From positions 1-15,951 of the forward strand of contig USSR01000077.1 of assembly GCA_900557355.1 (NCBI GenBank): a stretch of DNA of 15,951 bases, written 5' to 3'. Shown here one piece after another: positions 7,945-15,900 of this stretch. The notes beneath the pieces were generated by a model that had not been told where the DNA came from, did no database searches, and saw only the letters and a program-made list of their open reading frames with translations. The translations under genes were made by a program, and so were the position numbers. Source of the DNA: an uncultured Bacteroides sp. (lineage in GTDB: Bacteria; Bacteroidota; Bacteroidia; Bacteroidales; Bacteroidaceae). Numbering within the stretch: the stretch's first letter is position 1; each line of letters starts with the position of its first letter.

Positions 7945-10569
7945 ATGAAATATATCCGACTGTTATTTTATATTTTATTTATCTCGAAGACTATAGTCAC
8001 TTGGGGTGGTGAAAATATCGGAGGCCTTTCTTTTCGTGCTTATGAATATTCAAAAGATGAACGTACTTCATTCATTATACCGTCCGGCAATCAGGGAGTG
8101 AGATTCAAAGATTATTTATCTGTTTCTTTTGATTTGAAGATTAGGGAAAAAGGCGAGCATTTTGGTTATGTATGCCGTATGATTGTTGACAATAGAAATA
8201 GCCTCAATCTGATATTGGTTAATCCTGTGAACGAAGAGCCTTATTTGTGTTTGATTAAAGACCAGCAATATTTAGGAAAGATACATTCTTCTGCGACTAT
8301 CGATATTCATGAATGGAATAAGATAAAGATAGAATTGGAGTATAAAAATGATACGTTATATGTCAGAAATAATGGTTCTCTTATTTCTAAAGAGAAAGTT
8401 ACTGCCCCGGATAATCATTCTGTTAAAGTCTGCTTTGGTGCTAATAAATTAGCTTCTTACACAACTTCGGACGTGGCACCTATTATTTTGAAGGATGTGC
8501 AGATCGGTCTGGAACCTGGGAGCATAAAATATGAATGGTCGTTGGAGCAAGCAGTATCTGACACTTTGCTTCAGGACAAGTTTCGGCAGATGACAGCTTT
8601 TATATCAAATCCGGAATGGATTATTAATAGTCATATGTATTGGAAACATAGGAAAACGTTATCTTTTTCATCCAAGACTTTTCCTGTCTCGTGTGAAGAT
8701 CAGTCGGCATGTTATTTTATTGCAAAAGATCGTATTGTCAAATATGATTTAATACGGAGTACAACTAAAGAATATGTTTTCTCGCCATTGATTGATGTAA
8801 ATCGGATCACTAACCAGTTTCTTTTTGTTCCTTTGAAAGATAAAGGTAGCCAGTTGGTTTATTATGACTTTGAGAAGCCTGATGGGGAGAATTTGTCTTT
8901 TTTCAATTTTCAAACAAAAAGTTGGTCTATTCCTATCCAACGGAAAAGGCAGTCTTCTTATACACAACATAATCGGTTTTTCAATCCAAAAGATTCATCA
9001 ATTGTACAAATTCTGGGATATGGATTTCATTTGTATACCCGTGAGTTGAATAGAATATCTCTATCGGGTGAAGTGATAAAGGGAGAGTTGCCGGATGTGA
9101 TTACTCCTCGCTATTTGAGTGCCATAGGGAAGACCGATTCGCTGGTTTATATTTATGGAGGATTGGGAAATGACTTGGGCAAACAGGAGTATGGGGTCGT
9201 GCATTATAAGGATTTGTATAAATTGAACTTGAATGATTATTCTTTGGAAAAAAAGTGGGCTATACCGGAGAATCTTTGTGATGAGGTAGCTGCTTCTACG
9301 TTGATAGTTGATGAAGTAGAAAAAGGTGAACATGCAAAAGGATTGTTTTTTTCTTCAGGTCGTTTTCTATCTTCTCTAGTTTTGAAAGATTTAAATTTGG
9401 AGAATGGACAAGAAACTGTTTTAGGTGATACAATACCTTATACTTTCTTAGATGTTAATTCTCATGCAGATTTAATTTATCTTGCTTCAGAAAAATGTTA
9501 TTACGCTGTAACAGTTCACCAAGTAGAGGGGAATAATTATGAAGCTAATATTTATTCTATTGCATCTCCAGTGTTGCCTATTCAAAATATAACAGTACAG
9601 GAAAACAGGGGGACTTGGTGGAAATTACTGTTTATATGTATTTGTGTAGCAGGTTTAGGGGGAATTGGGTGGAGATTAAAGAATAGCAGAAAGCATGATA
9701 AGAAAGAAGCTATATCTATTTCACAACAAGATATTTGTGAAAAAGAAGAAGGGGTTGTTTCAGATATAAATAGTGAAAAAGAAATTCAAGAAAATGACCA
9801 CCTATATTCCTCGTTTGAAGCTCCTGTATTGAACACCACACCAGGAATTTATATGCTAAACGGATTTCAGGTTATTAATCGGGATTTAAAAGACATTACC
9901 GGAAAATTTACGCCTATTATGCGTCAATTATTATCTGTTATTATTCTTTATTCCAATCAGAATAATAAGGGGATTTCTAATATCAAGTTAAAAGAATTGT
10001 TGTGGTATGATAAGTCAGAGGAGAGTTTTTCTAATAACCGTAGTGTAAATATACGTAAGATACGTCTTTTGTTGGAAGAGGTAGGAGATACGGAGATATC
10101 ATCAGCAAATGGTTATTGGTACTTTCTTAATAAGGGGCATGTATATAATGACTATACTATAGCAAATCAATTGATGCAAAAGATGACGCCTTTAGATGTG
10201 GTCCATAAGGAAGATCTGGAAAAATTATTGAGTCTGGCTTCATTTGGTCAATTGCTTCCTAATATGCAATTTGATTGGGTAGATAGTTTTAAAGCAGATT
10301 ATTCCGATTCAATGATTGATCTTCTGAGCCGGTTAAGAGATAGCAAGCAATTTGTAGGAAATGATAACTTGAGAATACAAATCTCAAATTGTATTCTGCG
10401 ATTTGATTCATTAGATGAAGAGTCTGTTCGCGTTAAGTGCCGTGCTTTAGTGGATTTGAAACGTATGGGAATGGCATATACTGCATTTGATCAATTCACC
10501 AAGGAGTATAAGCTAATATTGAATGAGGATTTTAAATATAGTTTTGAGCAGTTTATAAGTGAGAAATAG
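7945..10569 (+). CDS. Transmembrane SARP/BTAD-type transcriptional regulator with LamG-like and beta-propeller-like sensor
   Basis: Predicted one-component regulator that spans the inner membrane. An N-terminal hydrophobic signal/anchor (3-20) is followed by a LamG/concanavalin-like beta-sandwich (about 25-190; note FDLKIREKG and EWNKIKIELEY...TLYVRNNG). A beta-propeller-like region follows (about 245-545), with one clear Kelch-like repeat, LVYIYGGLG then DLYKLNLNDYSL (400-432). One transmembrane helix (558-576) is followed by the basic stop-transfer stretch RLKNSRKHDKK and a charged linker. The cytoplasmic part begins near 615. It has a SARP/OmpR-like winged helix (about 645-728: IKLKELLW, RSVNIRKIRLLLEE, SSANGYWYF) and a BTAD-like helical region (735-874: GQLLPNMQFDWVDSF, RFDSLDEESVR, AYTAFDQFTKEYKLIL). 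No kinase, receiver or AraC domain is present, so it is not a hybrid two-component regulator. It lies between the PUL and the metzincin pair and has its own promoter. Targets are inferred. Confidence 0.8.
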   Translation: MKYIRLLFYILFISKTIVTWGGENIGGLSFRAYEYSKDERTSFIIPSGNQGVRFKDYLSVSFDLKIREKGEHFGYVCRMIVDNRNSLNLILVNPVNEEPYLCLIKDQQYLGKIHSSATIDIHEWNKIKIELEYKNDTLYVRNNGSLISKEKVTAPDNHSVKVCFGANKLASYTTSDVAPIILKDVQIGLEPGSIKYEWSLEQAVSDTLLQDKFRQMTAFISNPEWIINSHMYWKHRKTLSFSSKTFPVSCEDQSACYFIAKDRIVKYDLIRSTTKEYVFSPLIDVNRITNQFLFVPLKDKGSQLVYYDFEKPDGENLSFFNFQTKSWSIPIQRKRQSSYTQHNRFFNPKDSSIVQILGYGFHLYTRELNRISLSGEVIKGELPDVITPRYLSAIGKTDSLVYIYGGLGNDLGKQEYGVVHYKDLYKLNLNDYSLEKKWAIPENLCDEVAASTLIVDEVEKGEHAKGLFFSSGRFLSSLVLKDLNLENGQETVLGDTIPYTFLDVNSHADLIYLASEKCYYAVTVHQVEGNNYEANIYSIASPVLPIQNITVQENRGTWWKLLFICICVAGLGGIGWRLKNSRKHDKKEAISISQQDICEKEEGVVSDINSEKEIQENDHLYSSFEAPVLNTTPGIYMLNGFQVINRDLKDITGKFTPIMRQLLSVIILYSNQNNKGISNIKLKELLWYDKSEESFSNNRSVNIRKIRLLLEEVGDTEISSANGYWYFLNKGHVYNDYTIANQLMQKMTPLDVVHKEDLEKLLSLASFGQLLPNMQFDWVDSFKADYSDSMIDLLSRLRDSKQFVGNDNLRIQISNCILRFDSLDEESVRVKCRALVDLKRMGMAYTAFDQFTKEYKLILNEDFKYSFEQFISEK

Positions 10570-10654
10570 TATGTAATCTTATGATTGCTATAGGGGTGGC
10601 CTGATTCATTAAAAGGCGGTTTGTGTCTGGGTAAGAGAAGTAAATAACTAATAA

Positions 10655-10675
10655 AGTGTCGTATTGTATAGTGTC
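10655..10675. promoter_or_regulatory. AGTGTC direct repeats upstream of the metzincin operon promoter
   Basis: AGTGTC occurs at 10655-10660 and again at 10670-10675, a 15-base period. A third GTGTC lies at 10623-10627. The pair ends 24 bases before the proposed -33 element, a typical activator position, and SARP regulators are known to bind direct repeats. A link to the neighbouring regulator is a guess. The 15-base period differs from the 11- or 22-base periods common for Streptomyces SARPs. Confidence 0.25.
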
Positions 10676-10699
10676 TCTGAAGGAAAAAAGTAGATTTTA

Positions 10700-10731
10700 T
10701 TGGAGATAATTCTTTATAATTCTTAGATTTG
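10700..10731 (+). promoter_or_regulatory. Bacteroides-type promoter for the metzincin operon
   Basis: TAGATTTG (10724-10731) matches the -7 consensus TAnnTTTG exactly. TTG at 10700-10702 stands 21 bases upstream as the -33 element, within the usual spacing. Predicted transcription start is near 10738, giving a leader of about 33 bases before the ATG at 10771. It is the best promoter in the window and lies in the 201-base gap after the regulator gene. No clear intrinsic terminator for the regulator gene was seen in that gap. Confidence 0.68.
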
Positions 10732-10749
10732 TACTCTATTACTAGAGTA
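10732..10749. promoter_or_regulatory. Inverted repeat at the predicted transcription start
   Basis: TACTCTA (10732-10738) and TAGAGTA (10743-10749) form a perfect 7-base inverted repeat around TTAC. It begins immediately after the -7 element and covers the predicted start site, a suitable place for a repressor operator. Only part would be in the RNA, so a DNA-level role is more likely than a leader hairpin. Confidence 0.35.
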
Positions 10750-10770
10750 TGAATTAACACTATTATCAAA

Positions 10771-13353
10771 ATGAAAAGAATTTGGGTGGCTCTTTTAGTA
10801 TTTTCTATGTTGGGAGGAGCTGTATCAGCAAATGCTATTTCTTTTAAACGTAAAAAGACAAAAAAGAAAGAATCTGTTGAGAAAGAAAAAACTGCTTATG
10901 ATAAACTGTTCTCATCTAATCATTCGAAAGCAGAAGGTTTCATCACTGTACACAAAGTGAAAGAAAAAGTTTATTTTGAACTTCCATTATCGTTGTTGAA
11001 ACGTGATATGTTGTTGGGCTCTGCAGTTACAGAAATCAGTGATAATAGAAATGCCATTATAGGATCAAAACCTACCGAACCTATTCATTTTCGTTTTGAA
11101 AAACTGAATAACAAAATCTGCCTGTCTGCTATTCAAACAGATAATGTGAGTGGTGATAATGACAATCGATTGAAGACGGCTATTGCATTAAGTAACATGG
11201 ATGCCATATTGCAAGCTTTTGATATTTCTGCTTATAATAATGATAGTACGGCTGTTGTGTTTGATGTTACCGGTTTTTTTGTGGGTGACAATAAGCTAAT
11301 GGATCCTTTTGATAAATATAGTGCAAATATGTCGAGAGGACGTAAGCGTTCCACTTCTTTCCAAAGTAGCAAGTCGTTTGTTGATGGTTTTAAGGCTTTT
11401 AAGGACAATATATCTGTCCGGAGTTGCCTAAGTTATACTTATTCGTTGACCGGAGGTAGTGGAAAAGACATTAAGGACGAACCTCTGACTGCAAAGGTGA
11501 CACGTTCTATCCTGTTATTGGATTCTGTTCCTTACCGTCCCCGATTGATGGATAGCCGGATTGGTATTTTCCCGACTATAAAAAAAGAATATTCGGCAAC
11601 CAAACAGACGATGCGGGCAATCTATTATGCAAATCGCTGGCGTTTGGAGCCTTCTGATTTAAAAAGTTATGTAGAGGGTAAAAAGGTGACACCTGTGAAG
11701 CCGATTGTTTTTTATGTAGATAGTTGTTTCCCTGATAGTTGGAAAGCATCTATATTTGAAGCTGTCAACCAATGGAATGAACCATTTGAAAAAATAGGTT
11801 TTATACAAGCTATCCAGGCTAAAGAATTTCCGAAAGATGATCCGGAATTTGATGCGGATAATTTGAAATACTCTTGTATTCGTTATGCACCGATTGCTAT
11901 TGAAAATGCAATGGGTCCCTCTTGGGTAGATCCGCGCAGTGGAGAAATACTGAATGCTTCTGTATATCTGTATCATGATGTTATAAAGTTGTTGAATAAC
12001 TGGATTTTTATTCAGACTGCTCAAGCTGACAAACGTGTCCGTCATAAAATTATTCCAAGGGAAGTGATGGATGATGCTTTACGTTATGTCGTTTCACACG
12101 AAGTAGGACATTGTCTCGGATTTATGCACAATATGAGTGCTTCTTCCGTCATTCCGGTCGACTCTCTGCGTTCTCCTTCGTTTACACAGAAACATGGTAC
12201 TACTACTTCTATAATGGATTATGCACGTTTTAATTATGTGGCACAACCCGGTGATATGGAGCGTGGGGTTCGTATGATGCCTCCCCGCTTTGGGCTGTAT
12301 GATGATTATTTGATCCGTTGGAATTATACACCAGTACCGGAAGCTAAAACAGAGGGAGAAGAGTATGCGATTACTTCAAAGTGGATTACGGATTTATCCG
12401 GTGATCCTATATATCGGTATGGAAAACAACAGTCGGATATACTTGACCCTCGTTCTCAAACGGAAGATTTGGGAGATGATGCGGTAAAAGCAACTCAATA
12501 TGGTGTGAAAAACCTGAAGTATATCTTGGCTAATCTGAACCAATGGCTGGATAAGGAAGATAATGATTATAAACACCGATCTGCTATTTATGATGGTATT
12601 ATAATGCAGTATTTGACTTATATGTTGCATGTTTATCATAATATCGGTGGCATTTATCTGCATGAAAAACTGGTCGGTGATAAAGTGGAAGCTCTGGAAA
12701 GTGAACCGAAGGAGAAGCAAAAAGAGGCAATGAGTTATTTTCTGGAACAGCTGGAAACGATGGATTGGTTAGATAACAGCGATGTATTGGATAAGTTGCC
12801 TATGGTTGGTAAACCTTCTGATGCTTTGCGTAATGTGCTGATGAAATTATTGATGGCGGCTCCTGCCCGTGTGGAATTTTCGGCACTGAAAGCTGAAGGC
12901 GATAAATATGATGTTGACGAATGTATGAATGACATTTATGAATACATCTGGAGTCCTACTTTGAAAGGGCGTAAACTAACCTCTACTCAAATGAAGTTGC
13001 AGAATTTATTTATTAAACAGTTAGCTTCAACGGCAAAGATTAATTGGAATAAAGATTCGAAATCATTGGCAGATGAGGATGTTTGGGAATCGTTAACCAC
13101 ACTTCATCATAAAATAGAGGAAGGACACAAAGGATGTTGTGTGTCGGACTTGGAACGTATGTTTAATCCTGTAGCCGGATTTGAAGAACCAATGGCCGAG
13201 TACTTTGTCCCCAGAAATCAGGAGAGTATGTGTTATGGTTATTTCTTGCGGGTGCGCGACTTATTGAATAATCAAAAGCAACATGCCGATAAAGATACTC
13301 GACTTCACTATCAATTATTGCTTCATCAAATGAATAATGCGTTAAACAGATGA
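10771..13353 (+). CDS. Exported zinc metalloprotease, metzincin type (DUF5117/DUF4953 family)
   Basis: Predicted exported zinc endopeptidase. The signal peptide ends near ANA/IS (residue 22), with no lipobox, and is followed at once by a basic tract (KRKKTKKK, 26-33). A DUF5118/DUF5117-like N-terminal region (about 40-300) precedes the DUF4953/Met-zincin-like catalytic region. The active site is complete: HEVGHCLGFMH, with zinc ligands His443, His447 and His453 and catalytic Glu444. A Met-turn candidate is SIMDY (Met482). Downstream, NQWLDKEDNDYKHR and HNIGGIYL are shared with the next gene. Length 860 suits the family. The ATG at 10771 gives the signal peptide and lies about 33 bases after the predicted start site. 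Its stop overlaps the next start by 4 bases (ATGA), indicating translational coupling. Protein substrate unknown; glycoproteins are a possibility given the neighbouring PUL. Confidence 0.88.
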   Translation: MKRIWVALLVFSMLGGAVSANAISFKRKKTKKKESVEKEKTAYDKLFSSNHSKAEGFITVHKVKEKVYFELPLSLLKRDMLLGSAVTEISDNRNAIIGSKPTEPIHFRFEKLNNKICLSAIQTDNVSGDNDNRLKTAIALSNMDAILQAFDISAYNNDSTAVVFDVTGFFVGDNKLMDPFDKYSANMSRGRKRSTSFQSSKSFVDGFKAFKDNISVRSCLSYTYSLTGGSGKDIKDEPLTAKVTRSILLLDSVPYRPRLMDSRIGIFPTIKKEYSATKQTMRAIYYANRWRLEPSDLKSYVEGKKVTPVKPIVFYVDSCFPDSWKASIFEAVNQWNEPFEKIGFIQAIQAKEFPKDDPEFDADNLKYSCIRYAPIAIENAMGPSWVDPRSGEILNASVYLYHDVIKLLNNWIFIQTAQADKRVRHKIIPREVMDDALRYVVSHEVGHCLGFMHNMSASSVIPVDSLRSPSFTQKHGTTTSIMDYARFNYVAQPGDMERGVRMMPPRFGLYDDYLIRWNYTPVPEAKTEGEEYAITSKWITDLSGDPIYRYGKQQSDILDPRSQTEDLGDDAVKATQYGVKNLKYILANLNQWLDKEDNDYKHRSAIYDGIIMQYLTYMLHVYHNIGGIYLHEKLVGDKVEALESEPKEKQKEAMSYFLEQLETMDWLDNSDVLDKLPMVGKPSDALRNVLMKLLMAAPARVEFSALKAEGDKYDVDECMNDIYEYIWSPTLKGRKLTSTQMKLQNLFIKQLASTAKINWNKDSKSLADEDVWESLTTLHHKIEEGHKGCCVSDLERMFNPVAGFEEPMAEYFVPRNQESMCYGYFLRVRDLLNNQKQHADKDTRLHYQLLLHQMNNALNR

Positions 13354-15842
13354 TTATGAAGAATAAATATATCCTTTTACTTTTTTTGTCGGTCTTTGGT
13401 CTGTCCGTTTCTTATCCTTTGGAAGGGGCAGCTAAGAAAAAGAAAAAAACAGAGCAGGTAAAATCGAAGAGTGATTATGAAAAGCTATTGAGAGGTAAAT
13501 CCAATAGCATGGAGTCCAAGGGATTAATGAATCTTTATTGGATTGAGAATAAGATATATATGGAAATACCTAAGGCTGTTTTAGGTAAACGTCTGTTGAT
13601 GGGAGGGGTGGTTGATAAAGTCAGTAATCCACAGGAATCGTCCGTGGGATTTCGCCCTGCCACTTCTTTGCAGGTAAGATTTTGCCAATCTGATTCATTG
13701 GTCAGACTTTATCGGGTTGCCAATCGTCCGATTACCGGTGATGACTCTCGTATCGGCGATGCATTGAAAAAGAGCTTTAGTGATATTGTTCTGGAGCAGT
13801 TTCCAATCAAGGCTTATTCTCCTGATAGTGCTTTGGTGATTGATGTCACTTCTTATGTGTTTAAAGATGACGAATACATGAATCCGATAGATCCGAAAGC
13901 ATATAATACAATGGATGGCTGGGTGAAAAGGAAGGCTACTTTTAAACAAGACCGGTCGATGATATCCGGGATTGCCTCTTACTCGGATAATGTATCTATT
14001 TCATGCAATATGAGTTATAGTCTTTCCATGTCCTTGTTCGGGCTTTTCCCGATAGCAGACGATATTCCTTTCAGTGCGGTTGTGAAGCGTACATTTATGT
14101 TATTACCGGAGGATGAAGATTATCTTCCCCGTTTGGCAGATCCTCGTGTTGGTACTCTATGGAGTGACAAAGTTAGCTTTTCGGATGAAGCGCAAGGAAG
14201 TGAAGTGCAGTATTGGGTGAATCGTTGGAATTTGACAGAGGAAAAACCTATTGTTTTTTATGTAGATACTCTGTTGCCCGAAAGCTGGCAGCGCTGTGTA
14301 TATCGTAGTGCTGATATATGGAACAAGTCTTTTCAGAAGATTGGTTTTCCCAATGCGCTGGTAGTGAAGCCTTATCCTAAAGACGGTACGGTGTTTGATG
14401 CCAATAATATTACTAAATCCTGTATTCGTTATGTCATTTCACCGTCTAACCAGATTACAGACAACTGTTGGAGTGATCCGTTGACAGGAGAGATTATAAG
14501 TGCCAATATTTACATTCCGCACAACTTGGCATCGAAAATCCAGTTGGATTATTTTCTGCAAACATCTTCTTTTAATGAGAAGGCTCGTACGTTGCTGCCC
14601 GATGAGGGCTTGGTTGAGGAAGCGTTAACGTCTTTATTATTGAGGCATTGGGGACATTGTTTGGGGTTGAGTGATAATATGGCAGGGTCTATTGCTTATC
14701 CTGTTGATTCGCTTCGGTCGAAGGAGTTTGTTAAGCAGCATGGGCTATCTGCTTCCGTTATGGACAAGCTCCCCATGAACTATTTGCTTTCTGATAATAG
14801 TTATAGTGAAGGAATGCCTTTGGTACAGTCGGTGTTAGGGGTATATGATGATTGGGTAATTCGTTATTTGTATCAACCTATGAAAAAGAATACGCCGCAG
14901 GAGGAATTATCCGGTTTGCAATCGTTGATATCTGAACGTAACCACAATCCGTTATTGTTGTTTAAAGGGCCGCAAAACAGGAAAGCGTATTATGACCCTC
15001 GTGGAATGGAAAGGGATTTAGGGAATGATGCGATTCGTTCGGCAACAATAGCTTGTGAGAATATAGCGAAAGTAATAAAGAATGCCAACCAGTGGCTGGA
15101 CAAGGAGGATGTGGACTATGAGCTGCGTGCTGTTTTATATGGTCATATCATCAAGCAGGTGAATGAATATATGAAGCATGTATTGCAACAAGTGGGTGGT
15201 ATTTATTTGAATGATAGTTACTATGGAGATGTTTATCCTTCTTTTCAATCAGTGCCCAAAGAGGTCCAGCGCCAATCTTTTTTGTGGATGCTGGATGCGA
15301 TTGAAAAGATGACATGGATGGATGATAAGGAATTGCTGAATCATTGTGCCTTAACAGGGAGTGTTGCCGATTATTCTCAAAAATTTCTGGGAAACTTGGT
15401 ATTAGTGCAGTTGAGTAATATCTGGCTTAGTGAAAGTAAATCGAATGATCCTTATACGCAACAGCAGGCTATTTCAGATTTGATAAGCTTCTTGTTCAAA
15501 GAAGCCAGAATGGGTAAGAGTTCTGCTGATTTTAAGCGTTTTATGCAAGGACAATTCTTGAATGCTGTTATTTCATGGTCGGATGTAAGTCCGGTAAAAG
15601 AAAAAGGTTCATCATCCGGTTCTTCTAGCTTTGCGATTGGAGAAACTAATTCTCATTGGGGAATGGAGCCAATTGAAAGCATTTCATATCTGTCTGTTCC
15701 GGCAAGAGCTCATTTTTGGTATGGATGTCTGATGGATTTGAAACAGGAATATGTCAAAGCCAAGGCAATGGCACCGACGAATAAGTTAAGAGAGGATTAT
15801 GATTATCGGTTGTTTATAATTGAGAAGGCGTTGAGAAAATAA
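13350..15842 (+). CDS. Exported metzincin-like pseudoprotease, paralogue of the preceding gene
   Basis: Paralogue of the preceding metalloprotease over its full length. Shared blocks include NRWNL...KPIVFYVD, SWQRCVYRSADIWN, PVDSLRS, NQWLDKEDVDYELR and GGIYL. The zinc site is degenerate: where the neighbour has SHEVGHCLGFMHN this protein has LRHWGHCLGLSDN (431-443). The first His is replaced by Arg432, the catalytic Glu by His433 and the third His by Asp442; only His436 and the Met-turn Met471 (SVMD) remain. Proteolysis by the usual mechanism is not expected. A binding, chaperone or regulatory role toward its partner is inferred. The signal peptide is cleaved near GAA/KK (28) and followed by KKKKK. 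An unusual Ser/Gly stretch occurs at 753-760. The start overlaps the upstream stop (ATGA); an alternative ATG at 13356 gives MKNKYILLL, a typical signal start. A terminator follows 15 bases after the stop. Confidence 0.85.
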   Translation: MIMKNKYILLLFLSVFGLSVSYPLEGAAKKKKKTEQVKSKSDYEKLLRGKSNSMESKGLMNLYWIENKIYMEIPKAVLGKRLLMGGVVDKVSNPQESSVGFRPATSLQVRFCQSDSLVRLYRVANRPITGDDSRIGDALKKSFSDIVLEQFPIKAYSPDSALVIDVTSYVFKDDEYMNPIDPKAYNTMDGWVKRKATFKQDRSMISGIASYSDNVSISCNMSYSLSMSLFGLFPIADDIPFSAVVKRTFMLLPEDEDYLPRLADPRVGTLWSDKVSFSDEAQGSEVQYWVNRWNLTEEKPIVFYVDTLLPESWQRCVYRSADIWNKSFQKIGFPNALVVKPYPKDGTVFDANNITKSCIRYVISPSNQITDNCWSDPLTGEIISANIYIPHNLASKIQLDYFLQTSSFNEKARTLLPDEGLVEEALTSLLLRHWGHCLGLSDNMAGSIAYPVDSLRSKEFVKQHGLSASVMDKLPMNYLLSDNSYSEGMPLVQSVLGVYDDWVIRYLYQPMKKNTPQEELSGLQSLISERNHNPLLLFKGPQNRKAYYDPRGMERDLGNDAIRSATIACENIAKVIKNANQWLDKEDVDYELRAVLYGHIIKQVNEYMKHVLQQVGGIYLNDSYYGDVYPSFQSVPKEVQRQSFLWMLDAIEKMTWMDDKELLNHCALTGSVADYSQKFLGNLVLVQLSNIWLSESKSNDPYTQQQAISDLISFLFKEARMGKSSADFKRFMQGQFLNAVISWSDVSPVKEKGSSSGSSSFAIGETNSHWGMEPIESISYLSVPARAHFWYGCLMDLKQEYVKAKAMAPTNKLREDYDYRLFIIEKALRK

Positions 15843-15857
15843 GATATGTATAATTTG

Positions 15858-15900
15858 AATTAAGGATGCCCGAGCCATACGGGCATCCTTAATTTTTTAT
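15858..15900 (+). terminator. Intrinsic terminator after the metzincin operon
   Basis: AATTAAGGATGCCCG (15858-15872) pairs perfectly over 15 bases with CGGGCATCCTTAATT (15880-15894) around the 7-base loop AGCCATA, and TTTTAT follows. It lies 15 bases after the stop at 15842 and separates two convergent genes. On the minus strand the hairpin is followed by a poorer T-run, so it is mainly a + strand terminator. Confidence 0.93.

Noticed and set aside
7945..10569. Hybrid two-component (HTCS) regulator
   Set aside because: No histidine kinase, receiver or AraC domain and only one propeller-like region; the C-terminus looks like SARP/BTAD.
14640..14680. Active zinc protease call for the second metzincin
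   Set aside because: The motif reads RHWGHCLGLSD, lacking the catalytic Glu and two of the three His ligands.
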